64,000 nt of DNA from Martinezella lusitana (lineage in GTDB: Bacteria > Pseudomonadota > Alphaproteobacteria > Rhizobiales > Rhizobiaceae): contig NZ_JAFEVL010000073.1 in assembly GCF_016901135.1 (NCBI RefSeq), positions 248,001 through 312,000 of the forward strand. Reading direction: 5' to 3'. Below the pieces are notes generated by a model. It was given only the letters and a program-made list of their open reading frames with translations, was not told the origin of the DNA and did not search any database. Made by a program: the position numbers and the translations under genes. Positions 19,003 through 28,122 of this stretch are shown here, piece after piece (the stretch's first letter is position 1; every line of letters begins with the position of its first letter).

Positions 19003-19308
19003 AAACGGATCCTTGGAGCGCGTGGCGGGCGAATCGATTGGCACGTGGGATATAGAAAGGCACGGCACGGCCAAATTCAGGTGACGGGTCGGCTTTCATG
19101 AGATCGGTCATATCCCCCGGAATGATCCTTTCGACGCCCGGCATGTTCAGACAAGAAACGCTGTCCATGTCAAGCCGTCGCCGGCAAACCAGCTCCGCTG
19201 AATCCCGAATATACGGCGAATCGATATTGGCCGTGACCAAAGGGCGTAGCGGCGCAAGGCGAGTTCTGCCTGCCGCGCGGGCGAGCGACCTGGGCTGGCA
19301 TGTGGCTT
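19003..19308. other. Spacer upstream of the MFS gene
   Basis: About 300 bp between the MFS start and the DUF983 stop codon. One minus-strand frame spans it (18995-19312) but overlaps both flanking regions, has no ribosome-binding site and no family resemblance, so I do not call it. A promoter for the MFS gene probably lies here, but I cannot place it. Confidence 0.4.
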
Positions 19309-19764
19309 TCACGACCGGCTGTTTCCCTGGTCCCAGTCGTCCGGACTGTCGTCATGGCCACCGAAGCCATGCATGCGGAGCGCCCATTGCAGGCCGATGA
19401 CCCCGCCTTTGATGGGCTGTATGATCGCAAGCGCCGCGATCACCGTGATCGGTGCCCAGATGGCGAGATGGACCCACATCGGCAGATTGAAGGCCATGTC
19501 CGTCAGCATGTAGCCGCCGACGACGATATGGCCGAGAACCAGGATCACCAGATAGGGCGGCAGATCGTCGGCGCGTTGATGGAAAATCTCCTCGTCGCAC
19601 ACGGCGCAACGATCGACCGGCTTCAGGAAGGCACCGAAGAGTTTGCCGGTGCCGCAGCGTGGGCAGCGGTTCAGCATGCCACGGGAAATCGATCGCCCGA
19701 GCGGGCGCTCGCTTTCGTCTGCGCCACCATAGCGCATGGTGGGGTCGGATGGGCTGCCCGTCAT
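19309..19764 (-). CDS. DUF983 family membrane protein
   Basis: A 151-residue protein with a zinc-ribbon-like C-x2-C pair near the N-terminus (NRCPRCGTG) and a second pair (DRCAVCDEE), followed by two transmembrane helices (about 72-118). This is the DUF983 plan, a family of unknown function common in alphaproteobacteria beside rnr. The ATG at 19764 has AAGGAAGAG upstream. It lies 31 bp downstream of rnr and is likely the last gene of the topA-rnr-DUF983 transcript. Confidence 0.88.
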   Translation of the reverse strand: MTGSPSDPTMRYGGADESERPLGRSISRGMLNRCPRCGTGKLFGAFLKPVDRCAVCDEEIFHQRADDLPPYLVILVLGHIVVGGYMLTDMAFNLPMWVHLAIWAPITVIAALAIIQPIKGGVIGLQWALRMHGFGGHDDSPDDWDQGNSRS

Positions 19765-19795
19765 GAATGCTCTTCCTTCCTGGCGGCGCCGTCCC

Positions 19796-22174
19796 TTACC
19801 GGCGGCCGCGCGGTGGTCTCGTGCCCGGCGCCTTGCGCGCCTGATTTTGATTGCGGCGGGTCGCCTTATGGAAAGAGCGTACCGCCGTCGGCATCGACCG
19901 TCCGTCGCTCAGCATTTCGAAGCGCAGCGCTCCGGCAAGCGGCACGGCCTCCACCAGCCGTACGGTCACCTCGTCGCCAAGGCGATAACCGAGCCCCGTC
20001 TTCTCGCCGGTCAGCGCCTGATGCGCTTCGTCATAGATGAAGTAATCGGTGCCGAGCGTAGATATAGGGATGAAACCGTCTGCGCCATACTCCGGCAGGG
20101 TGACAAAAAGTCCCGACTTGGTGACACCGCCGACGCGTGCGGCGAATTCCGCCCCGACGCGCCCGGCGAGATGATGCGCGATCAGCCGGTCGACCGTCTC
20201 GCGTTCCGCCGCCATGGCGCGGCGCTCGAATGTCGAGATTTCCGCTGCGATATCGTCGAGCACTGCTTCCTCATCCGACGTGATTCCACCTTCGCCGAGG
20301 CCAAGCGAGCCGACGAGCGCGCGATGTACGATCAGATCCGCATAACGGCGGATGGGAGACGTGAAGTGGGCGTATTTCATCAGGTTCAGGCCGAAATGCC
20401 CGATATTGTCAGGGCTGTAGATCGCCTGGCTCTGCGAGCGCAGCACCATCTCGTTGACCATGGTCTGATGCGGCGTATCCTGAGCTTTCGCCAGGATGCC
20501 GTTGAAGCTGTTGGCCCTGACATTGCCGCCCTTGGGCAGCGATATGCCGAGTGTCGCCAGGAATTCGCGCAGCACTTCCTGCTTGGCGAGCGTCGGGCCG
20601 TCGTGGATGCGGTAGATAAGTGCCTGTTTCCTCTTCTCCAGCGTCTCGGCCGCAGCCACGTTCGCCTGGATCATCATTTCTTCGATGAGCTTGTGCGCAT
20701 CGAGACGCGGCGGCACGACGACGCGATCGACCGTGCCGTCAGGCTTCAGCAGGATCTTGCGCTCCGGCATGTCCAGTTCGAGCGGCTGGCGTCGCTCGCG
20801 GCCCTTCTTCAGGATTTCATAAGCGTGCCAGAGCGGCCTGAGGATCGGCTCCAGCATCGGCCCGGTCTTGTCGTCGGTCTGGCCGTCGATGGCCGCCTGC
20901 GCCTGCTGGTAGGAAAGCTTGGCGGCGCTCTTCATCATGATGCGATGAAAGGTGTGTCCGGCCTTGCGGCCTTCTCTGGAGAAGATCATCCGGACGGCGA
21001 GGGCGGGACGATCGACGCCTTCCTTGAGCGAGCAGAGATCGTTGGAGATGCGCTCGGGAAGCATCGGCACGACACGGTCAGGGAAATAGACCGAGTTGCC
21101 TCGCTTCAGCGCCTCGCGGTCGAGTGGGGAATTGGGGCGCACATACCAGGAGACGTCGGCAATGGCGACGGTGACGATAATGCCGTCGGGATTGTCGGGC
21201 GAGGGATCCATTTCAGCGTAGACGGCGTCATCATGGTCCTTGGCATCGGCCGGATCGATGGTGATCAGCGGCAGGCTGCGCCAATCCTCGCGATGCGACA
21301 TGGTCGCGGGCTTGGCGGCATCGGCCTCCGCGATCACGGCGGCTGGGAATACGTGCGGAATGCCGTGGGCGTGAATGGCGATCATCGAGATCGCCTTTTC
21401 CGAAGCGACGGAGCCGACGACCGACAACACCTTGGCGCGCGGCAGGCCGAAACGGCCGAGGCGGGCCACTTCGACTTCGACCAGATCGCCGTCCTTGGCA
21501 TCACCGGTGTATTCCGGATCGATCACCATTTCCTCGCCGCGCCGTTCGATCGGCATCAGCCGGCCGCCGCCGCCCGGCGTCTCGCGAAAGACGCCCATGG
21601 AGGCTCCCTTCCGCTTGTCGATGACCTTGATGATGCGCGCGGTATAGGCCGGACCGCCACGATCCACCGCCGGGAAGATCTTGGCAAGGATGCGGTCGCC
21701 CATGCCGGCGACGGGCGCCTTGCCCTTGCCGTTGCGGCCGGCGGGTGAGGAGGATTGCTTGATCATCACGGCCGGCGCCACGCCGTTTTCCTCAGCCCAT
21801 TCAGCGGGGCGGCCGATCAATCCGCCATCCTTGTCGCGCGTGGTGATATCGAGAACGGCGATCGGCGGCAGCGCGCCCGGGCGGATGAGCGACTTGCGGC
21901 TCTTCTGCACCATGCCGTCTTCTTCGAGTTCGCGCAGCAGGTTCTTCAGCTCGACACGGCTCTCACCCTTCAATCCGAAGGCCTTGGCAAGTTCGCGCTT
22001 GGAGGCCTGCTGCGGATGCTCGGCGATGAAGCGCAGGATGACTTCGCGTGGCGGCAACGTGCCATGGATGATCGCCATCATCGGTTCGGCGTCGCCGCCT
22101 GCCTTATCGGCGCGGCCCGGCTTGCCGGAACGTCGTTCCGACGATGGAATCCTGCCGCGTGGTTTTCTGCTCAC
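19796..22174 (-). CDS. rnr: Ribonuclease R
   Basis: Processive 3'-5' exoribonuclease for structured RNA. The 792-residue protein has an N-terminal winged-helix region (about 35-100), cold-shock-type OB domains, the RNB catalytic domain with the metal-binding cluster ITIDPADAKDHDDAVY near residues 303-318, and a C-terminal S1 domain (about 675-755) with a basic tail (RNQNQARKAPG). The start codon overlaps the topA stop (ATGA at 22171-22174), so translation is coupled. Ribosome-binding sequence lies within topA. Confidence 0.96.
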   Translation of the reverse strand: MSRKPRGRIPSSERRSGKPGRADKAGGDAEPMMAIIHGTLPPREVILRFIAEHPQQASKRELAKAFGLKGESRVELKNLLRELEEDGMVQKSRKSLIRPGALPPIAVLDITTRDKDGGLIGRPAEWAEENGVAPAVMIKQSSSPAGRNGKGKAPVAGMGDRILAKIFPAVDRGGPAYTARIIKVIDKRKGASMGVFRETPGGGGRLMPIERRGEEMVIDPEYTGDAKDGDLVEVEVARLGRFGLPRAKVLSVVGSVASEKAISMIAIHAHGIPHVFPAAVIAEADAAKPATMSHREDWRSLPLITIDPADAKDHDDAVYAEMDPSPDNPDGIIVTVAIADVSWYVRPNSPLDREALKRGNSVYFPDRVVPMLPERISNDLCSLKEGVDRPALAVRMIFSREGRKAGHTFHRIMMKSAAKLSYQQAQAAIDGQTDDKTGPMLEPILRPLWHAYEILKKGRERRQPLELDMPERKILLKPDGTVDRVVVPPRLDAHKLIEEMMIQANVAAAETLEKRKQALIYRIHDGPTLAKQEVLREFLATLGISLPKGGNVRANSFNGILAKAQDTPHQTMVNEMVLRSQSQAIYSPDNIGHFGLNLMKYAHFTSPIRRYADLIVHRALVGSLGLGEGGITSDEEAVLDDIAAEISTFERRAMAAERETVDRLIAHHLAGRVGAEFAARVGGVTKSGLFVTLPEYGADGFIPISTLGTDYFIYDEAHQALTGEKTGLGYRLGDEVTVRLVEAVPLAGALRFEMLSDGRSMPTAVRSFHKATRRNQNQARKAPGTRPPRGRR

Positions 22175-24843
22175 TCTGCACTCTTCTTTTTCACTGTCGT
22201 CTTGGCCGCAGGCTTCTTTGCAGCAGCTTTCGGCTTGGCGGTCGTTTTCGTCACTTTTGCGCCGGCGGCCGCAGTCTTTGCCTTGGCAGGCGCCTTCTTC
22301 GTCGTGCCGCCGCCCCTGCCGGCCTTTGCAACGATCAGAGCCAGGGCTTCCTCGACTGTGATCGCCTGCGGGTCCGTGCCTTTCGGCAGGGTGGCGTTAA
22401 CTTTGCCCCAGTTGACATAGGGGCCGTATTTCCCGTCACGAACGGTAATCGAGCCGCCGCCGTCCGGATGCGCGCCGAGATCCTTCAATGCCGCCGGCGT
22501 GCCGCCGCGTGCTCCACCACCTGCCTTGCTCTGTTTTTCGGCAAGTACTGTGACGGCGCGGTTCAGGCCGACGGTGAAGACATCCTCGACGGTTTCGAGA
22601 TTGGCATAGCTGCCGTCATGCAGCAGGAATGGCCCGTAGCGGCCGATGCCGGATGAGATCATCTTGCCGCTTTCCGGATGCTTGCCGATGTCGCGCGGCA
22701 GCGAGATCAACGCCATCGCCTTCTCGTAATCGATATCCTCGGGCTTCCAGCCCTTCGGTAGCGAGGCGCGCTTGGCATCCTTGCCATCGCCGCGCTGGAT
22801 ATAGGGTCCGAAGCGGCCGGACCGCAGCGTCAACTCTTCGCCGGTGACCGGATCCGTGCCGAGTGCCTTCGGCTCGTTCAGCCCGGTGGATTCGGCCTCC
22901 GCACCGCCTTCCGAGGAAAGCTGGCGCGTATAGTTGCATTCCGGATAGTTCGAGCAGCCGACGAAAGCACCGTACTTGCCGAGCTTCAGCGACAGGTTGC
23001 CCGTGCCGCAGACCTGGCAGATGCGCGGATCGCTGCCGTCTTCCCGTTTCGGGAAGACCAGCGGCGCCAGCGCCTCGTTCAGCGCGTCGAGCACATTGGT
23101 GACGCGCAGCTCCTTGGTGTCCTCGATCTGGGCGAAGAAATCGCGCCAGAAATCGCGTAACACGTCTTTCCAGTTCAATTCGCCAGCTGAGATGCGGTCG
23201 AGCTTCTCTTCGAGATCGGCGGTGAAATCATATTCGACGTATTTGGTGAAGAAGCTTTCGAGGAAAGCGGTCACCAGCCGGCCCTTGGCCTGCGGCACCA
23301 GCTTGCGCTTGTCGATCGTCACATAGTCGCGGTCGCGCAGCGTCGCCAGCGTCGCGGCATAGGTCGACGGACGACCGATGCCGAGTTCTTCCATCTTCTT
23401 GATCAGCGACGCTTCCGAATAGCGCGGCGGCGGTTCGGTGAAATGCTGTGTCGAATTGATCTTCTGCTTTGCGAGGTTTTCACGCGCATTGATCTCGGGC
23501 AGACGGCCATCTTCGTCGTCGGCATCGTCGCTCTGCTCGCCGTCTTCCTTCTGGTCGGTGTAGGCGGCAATGAAGCCGTCAAAGCGGATCACGGAGCCGA
23601 CGGCGCGCAGGCCAGCCTTCTGGCCGGCATTGTCGGCCAGGATCTCGACGGTGGTGCGCTCGATCTCGGCGGAGGCCATCTGGCTGGCGATGCCGCGCTT
23701 CCAGATCAGGTCGTAGAGCCTCAGCTGGTCGGCATCGAGGAATTTGCGCACGCGATCCGGGACGCGATCGAAATCGGTGGGGCGGATTGCTTCGTGCGCT
23801 TCCTGGGCGTTCTTTGCCTTGGTCGAATAGAAGCGAGCCTTTTCCGGCAGGTAACGGTTGCCGAATTGATCGGCGATCGCAACGCGTGCCGCGTCGATCG
23901 CTTCCGGCGCCATCTGCACGCCATCCGTACGCATATAGGTAATGAGACCGACAGTCTCGCCGCCGATATCGACACCTTCATAGAGCTTCTGCGCGACCTG
24001 CATGGTGCGCGAGGCCGAGAAGCCGAGCTTGGAGGAGGCGGCCTGCTGCAAGGTGGAGGTGGTGAAAGGCGGGCTCGGATTGCGCTTGACCGGCTTTGCC
24101 TCGACGCTGTCGACGACATAGGCGGCGCCCTCCAGCAGCGCCTTCAGCTTGCCGGCATCTTCGCCGTTGCCGATCGAACGCGGCTGCAGGCGCTTGCCAT
24201 CAGCAGTCACCAGACGGGCTTCGAATTCGTCGCCGCGCGGCGTCTTCAGGATGGCCGAAAGGTTCCAGTATTCTTCCGAAATGAAGCGCTCTATCTCGGA
24301 TTCACGGTCGCAGACGAGACGAAGCGCGACGGACTGCACGCGGCCGGCCGAGCGGGCGCCAGGCAGCTTGCGCCACAACACCGGCGACAGATTGAAGCCG
24401 ACGAGATAATCGAGGGCGCGGCGGGCTAGGTAGGCGTCGACCAGCGGCACGTCGATATCGCGCGGGTCGGCCATCGCGTCGAGCACGGCCTTCTTGGTGA
24501 TGGCATTAAAGACGACGCGCTTTACCGGCTTGCCGTTGATGACGCGCTTCTTGTTGAGCAGGTCGAGCACATGCCAGGAAATCGCTTCGCCTTCGCGATC
24601 CGGGTCGGTCGCGAGAAACAGGCCGTCGGCTGATTTCACCGCGTCGGCGATGTCCTTCATGCGCTTTTGCGAAGCGCTATCGACTTCCCAGAGCATTTCG
24701 AAGTCCTGGTCCGGCAGCACCGAACCGTCTTTGGCGGGCAGGTCACGCACATGGCCGAAGGAGGCAAGAACCTTATATCCGGGTCCCAGATATTTGTTGA
24801 TTGTCTTAGCCTTGGCAGGCGATTCTACCACTACAACGTTCAT
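22171..24843 (-). CDS. topA: DNA topoisomerase I
   Basis: Relaxes negative supercoils behind RNA polymerase. The 890-residue protein begins with the Toprim domain (MNVVVVESPAKAKTINKYLG, and DPDREGEAISWH), has the catalytic tyrosine in LITYMRTDG near residue 305, and carries C-terminal zinc-finger repeats, the first with C-x2-C...C-x4-C (CQVCGTG...GCSNYPECNYT) near residue 612; later copies have lost cysteines (GKYGPYV type). It ends in a 40-residue Lys/Ala tail. ATG 24843 is preferred to the ATG one codon upstream. rnr is coupled through an ATGA overlap. Confidence 0.96.
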   Translation of the reverse strand: MNVVVVESPAKAKTINKYLGPGYKVLASFGHVRDLPAKDGSVLPDQDFEMLWEVDSASQKRMKDIADAVKSADGLFLATDPDREGEAISWHVLDLLNKKRVINGKPVKRVVFNAITKKAVLDAMADPRDIDVPLVDAYLARRALDYLVGFNLSPVLWRKLPGARSAGRVQSVALRLVCDRESEIERFISEEYWNLSAILKTPRGDEFEARLVTADGKRLQPRSIGNGEDAGKLKALLEGAAYVVDSVEAKPVKRNPSPPFTTSTLQQAASSKLGFSASRTMQVAQKLYEGVDIGGETVGLITYMRTDGVQMAPEAIDAARVAIADQFGNRYLPEKARFYSTKAKNAQEAHEAIRPTDFDRVPDRVRKFLDADQLRLYDLIWKRGIASQMASAEIERTTVEILADNAGQKAGLRAVGSVIRFDGFIAAYTDQKEDGEQSDDADDEDGRLPEINARENLAKQKINSTQHFTEPPPRYSEASLIKKMEELGIGRPSTYAATLATLRDRDYVTIDKRKLVPQAKGRLVTAFLESFFTKYVEYDFTADLEEKLDRISAGELNWKDVLRDFWRDFFAQIEDTKELRVTNVLDALNEALAPLVFPKREDGSDPRICQVCGTGNLSLKLGKYGAFVGCSNYPECNYTRQLSSEGGAEAESTGLNEPKALGTDPVTGEELTLRSGRFGPYIQRGDGKDAKRASLPKGWKPEDIDYEKAMALISLPRDIGKHPESGKMISSGIGRYGPFLLHDGSYANLETVEDVFTVGLNRAVTVLAEKQSKAGGGARGGTPAALKDLGAHPDGGGSITVRDGKYGPYVNWGKVNATLPKGTDPQAITVEEALALIVAKAGRGGGTTKKAPAKAKTAAAGAKVTKTTAKPKAAAKKPAAKTTVKKKSAE

Positions 24844-25018
24844 CATTAAGTCTCTGAATAGGAGGTCGTGCCGAAACAAGGCACGGGAGAAGCCGAGTTT
24901 TTTCGTCTTCCCGGCCCTTCGACATGGACAGGGAAATCGTCGCGGTCAAGAGGCGATGTCAATTTTTGCGCCTGGCGCGACGATGCGATGCTTAGAATTG
25001 GTATGCGCGTCACAGTTT

Positions 25019-26167
25019 TCAATCCAGCATGGAGAGCGACACGAGCCCGCCGGGATGGCGATGCAGCCGGCCGGCCATGTCCAGCTCGAGAAGGACGGAA
25101 TGGATCGAGGATATCGGCAGGCCGGTATGCCTGACGATGTCGTCGATCTCGACCGGCGTCGGCCCGAGCGCATCGACGATGTGATCACGCTCCGCATCAG
25201 CGGGCGGTGTCGAGAGCGGCTTGCTCCGTTCGACAGGAGCTGCGGCGGGACGCGGGCGGAAGAGATCGGGCTCGGCCAGCGGCCGCAGCGCCTCAACGAT
25301 ATCGTGCGGCGTGGTCACGATCATCGCGCCGTCCTTCAGCAGACCGTTGGTGCCTTCGCAGCGCGGATCGAGCGGCGAGCCGGGAACGGCAAAGACCAGC
25401 CGGCCGAATTCGCCGGCAAGGCGCGCTGTGATGAGCGAGCCGGAGCGGGTTGCGGCCTCGATGACGACGACGCCGAGCGAGATGCCCGATATCAGCCGGT
25501 TGCGGCGCGGGAAGTCGCGAGCCCGTGGCTCCCATCCGAACGGCATCTCGCTGACGGCGAGCCCGTTGCCGTCCCATATGTCGTTGAGCAGGCCGATATT
25601 CTCCGGCGGGTAGGGCTGATCCAGCCCGCCGGCCATGGCGGCGATCGTGCCGGTCTCGAGGCTGGCGCGATGGGCTGCCGTATCGATGCCGCGGGCAAGG
25701 CCGGAGACGACGGCATATCCGGCCTCGCCACAGGTGCGGGCAATCATGGCCGTGAACTTGGCGCCACTGATCGAGGCATTGCGCGAGCCGACGATGCCGA
25801 TTGCCGGACGGGTTGCCGTCGGCACATTGCCCTTGACCGCAAGAAGCGGCGGCGCGCCGTCGATCTCGCGGAGCGCCGGCGGATAGTCCGGCTCGCCGAT
25901 ACCGACGAAGCGTGCGCCGAACCGACGCGCGGCTTCCAGTTCCCGCAGCGCATCCCGCTCGTCGGCAATGCGGATCGCCCGCGTCGAGCCGCCGCGCTGG
26001 GAAAGCTCCGGCAGCATGGCAAGCGCAGCTTCTGCGGAGCCGTAGTGATTGATGAGATCGCGAAAGGTGGATGGTCCGACATTGTCGGAGCGGATGAGCC
26101 TGAGCCAGGCGATCCTTTGTTTTTCGGTCAGCGCAACCCCAGTTCGTCTTGCGCTGCCTGTATCCAT
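25019..26167 (-). CDS. dprA: DNA-processing protein DprA
   Basis: Protects incoming single-stranded DNA and loads RecA during transformation. The 382-residue protein shows an N-terminal helical domain (TEKQRIAWLRLIRSDNVGPSTFRDLI), the Rossmann-like core with GIVGSRNAS, SGLARGIDTAAH and RRNRLISGIS, and a C-terminal winged-helix domain (about 315-380) ending LVSLSMLD. The ATG at 26167 overlaps the plsY stop codon by one base (TAATG), so expression is coupled with plsY. An in-frame upstream extension of 48 codons runs through plsY and is not coding-like. Confidence 0.95.
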   Translation of the reverse strand: MDTGSARRTGVALTEKQRIAWLRLIRSDNVGPSTFRDLINHYGSAEAALAMLPELSQRGGSTRAIRIADERDALRELEAARRFGARFVGIGEPDYPPALREIDGAPPLLAVKGNVPTATRPAIGIVGSRNASISGAKFTAMIARTCGEAGYAVVSGLARGIDTAAHRASLETGTIAAMAGGLDQPYPPENIGLLNDIWDGNGLAVSEMPFGWEPRARDFPRRNRLISGISLGVVVIEAATRSGSLITARLAGEFGRLVFAVPGSPLDPRCEGTNGLLKDGAMIVTTPHDIVEALRPLAEPDLFRPRPAAAPVERSKPLSTPPADAERDHIVDALGPTPVEIDDIVRHTGLPISSIHSVLLELDMAGRLHRHPGGLVSLSMLD

Positions 26168-26799
26168 TACCCCTTCGCTCCGAACCCCTTCGCTCCGATC
26201 TTGCCTTCCGTTCCGGCTGTCAGCCGGGCGATGTTGGCCCTGTGTTTGTACCAGGAGATGACGGTCATCAGCGCCATGGCGCCGGCGATCTTGTCGACGC
26301 CCAGTATCCACAATACAACCGGGATGACAAGGGTTGCAACCAGCGCGGAGAGCGAGGAGTAACGGGTGGTGAAGGCGATGGCCAGCCAGACGATGGCGAA
26401 AATCAAGGCCATCAGTGGCGCCAGTCCGAGCAGGATGCCCAGATAGGTCGCGACGCCCTTGCCGCCCTTGAAGCCGATCCAGACCGGGAAGATGTGGCCG
26501 ATGAAGGCCGCGAAACCGGCGAGCACCGCCGCGTCATTGCCGAAGAAATGCGCGACGATCAACACGGCGACGGTGGCCTTGAAGGCGTCGAGCAGCAGGG
26601 TGGCGACCGCAAGCCCCTTGTTGCCGGTGCGCAGCACATTGGTCGCGCCGATATTGCCCGAGCCGATCTTGCGGACGTCGCCGAGACCGGCCATGCGCGT
26701 CAGCAAGAGGCCGAACGGAATGGAGCCGAGCAGGTAGCCGATGACGAGGGCTGCCAGCGCTGTCTGTGGGGTAAGCTGCCAAGTCCAGAAATCCGCCAT
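26167..26799 (-). CDS. plsY: Glycerol-3-phosphate acyltransferase PlsY
   Basis: Inner-membrane enzyme that transfers acyl groups from acyl-phosphate to glycerol-3-phosphate, the first step of phospholipid synthesis. The 210-residue protein has five or more helices and the family motifs LLGSIPFGLLLTR, GSGNIGATNVLRTG and FKGGKGVATYLG. The ATG at 26799 is preferred; a GTG one codon earlier is possible and GGAGAAC lies upstream. It is followed by dprA with a 1-bp overlap and preceded 33 bp away by the pyrimidine genes, all on the minus strand. Confidence 0.96.
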   Translation of the reverse strand: MADFWTWQLTPQTALAALVIGYLLGSIPFGLLLTRMAGLGDVRKIGSGNIGATNVLRTGNKGLAVATLLLDAFKATVAVLIVAHFFGNDAAVLAGFAAFIGHIFPVWIGFKGGKGVATYLGILLGLAPLMALIFAIVWLAIAFTTRYSSLSALVATLVIPVVLWILGVDKIAGAMALMTVISWYKHRANIARLTAGTEGKIGAKGFGAKG

Positions 26800-26832
26800 C
26801 ACGTCTTGTTCTCCGTAAACCCCAGGCCTGCT

Positions 26833-28122
26833 CTAGAGACTATGAACCAGCTTGCCGGCGACATAGGTTGCAACCGCCCGGCCGCTCATTCTCGCATCCT
26901 CGAAGGGTGTATTCTTCGAGCGCGACAGAAGCATTTCTTTGGCGACAAGCCAAGGCTCGTCAAGATCGATCAAGGCAATATCCGCCTTCGCGCCCGGCTT
27001 CAGCGTGCCGGCGTCGAGACCGAAGATCTGGGCCGGCCGCGTCGACAGGGCATCGATCAGCCGCATCAGGCTGACCTCACCGCTGTGATGGAGGCGAAGG
27101 GCGGCGGCAAGCAGCGTTTCCAGCCCCACTGCACCGTCCTCGGCCTCTCCGAACGGCAGGCGCTTCGTGTCCACGTCCTGCGGGTCGTGCGAGGATACGA
27201 TGATGTCGATGGTGCCGTCCGCCAGCGCCTCGATCATGCCCGTGCGGTCGTCCTCGGAGCGCAGCGGCGGATAGAGCTTGAAGAAGGTGCGGTATTCGCC
27301 GATGTCGTTCTCGTTCAATGCGAGATTGTTGATCGAGATGCCGCAGGTGACCTTGGCGCCGCGCGAGCGGGCAACGCGGATGGCCTCAGCCGATTCAGGC
27401 ACGGAAATCATGGCCGCGTGATAGTGGCTGCGCGTCAGTGCCGCGATGCGCAGGTCGCGCTCGAGCGGGATGAGTTCGGCTTCCTTCGGAATGCCTGACA
27501 GCCCGAGCCAGCTCGCCAGCAACCCTTCGTGCATGACGCCGTTGGCGCCGAGATACTTGTCGCGGGTCTCGCAGGAAATGACCGCACCGAATTCGCGCGC
27601 ATAGGTCATCAGCCGCCGCAGGACCTGCGTGTCATAGACTGCGGAATGCGCATCGGTGAAGGCAACCGCGCCGGCTGCCCGCAGAAGACCGATTTCGGTC
27701 ATTTCCTCACCTGCGAGGCCCTTGGTAAGGGCAGCCGCCGGATAGACATTGACGACGGCCGTGTCGCGCGCCGTCTTTCTGACGAATTCGACCAGAGCGA
27801 TGTCGTCGATGACCGGATGGGTATCCGGCATCATGATAAAGGAAGTGACGCCGCCTGCCGCGGCCGCGCGGCTCGCCGAGGCGATCGTTTCGCGATGCTC
27901 GCCGCCAGGCTCGCCGACATGGACGCGGGCGTCGACCAGGCCGGGGACGGCGACGAGGCCGGTGCAATCCCGTACCGTCGCACCCTTGGGCGTCGCATGG
28001 CGTTTCGCATCCTTGCCGGCGGCGACGATGATGCCACCTTCGACTACGATCGCACCCACCTCGTCGAGATCACGGGAGGGATCGATGATGCGGACATTCT
28101 GCAGGACGATCGAGTTGTTCAT
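26833..28122 (-). CDS. pyrC: Dihydroorotase-like protein, probably catalytically inactive
   Basis: A 429-residue amidohydrolase-fold protein aligned by eye to class I dihydroorotases, but most metal ligands are gone. The HxH motif reads DARVHVGEPG (first His is Arg), the next His position reads AVISCETRD instead of a HCE-type motif, the following one reads HYHAAMIS, where active enzymes have CHVS, and the catalytic aspartate motif reads SSHDPQ instead of TDHAPH. The bridging acid in GAVAFTDA is kept. This fits a structural pseudo-dihydroorotase that assembles with aspartate carbamoyltransferase, as known for Pseudomonas pyrBC'. It overlaps pyrB by 4 bp (ATGA). A working dihydroorotase must then be encoded elsewhere. 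Confidence 0.85.
   Translation of the reverse strand: MNNSIVLQNVRIIDPSRDLDEVGAIVVEGGIIVAAGKDAKRHATPKGATVRDCTGLVAVPGLVDARVHVGEPGGEHRETIASASRAAAAGGVTSFIMMPDTHPVIDDIALVEFVRKTARDTAVVNVYPAAALTKGLAGEEMTEIGLLRAAGAVAFTDAHSAVYDTQVLRRLMTYAREFGAVISCETRDKYLGANGVMHEGLLASWLGLSGIPKEAELIPLERDLRIAALTRSHYHAAMISVPESAEAIRVARSRGAKVTCGISINNLALNENDIGEYRTFFKLYPPLRSEDDRTGMIEALADGTIDIIVSSHDPQDVDTKRLPFGEAEDGAVGLETLLAAALRLHHSGEVSLMRLIDALSTRPAQIFGLDAGTLKPGAKADIALIDLDEPWLVAKEMLLSRSKNTPFEDARMSGRAVATYVAGKLVHSL

Noticed and set aside
18995..19312. 105-codon minus-strand frame between MFS and DUF983
   Set aside because: No ribosome-binding site, overlaps the ends of both neighbours' regions, no recognisable family; kept as a spacer.
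19736..21748. 670-codon open frame opposite rnr
   Set aside because: Complement of the recognised RNase R gene; no domain seen.
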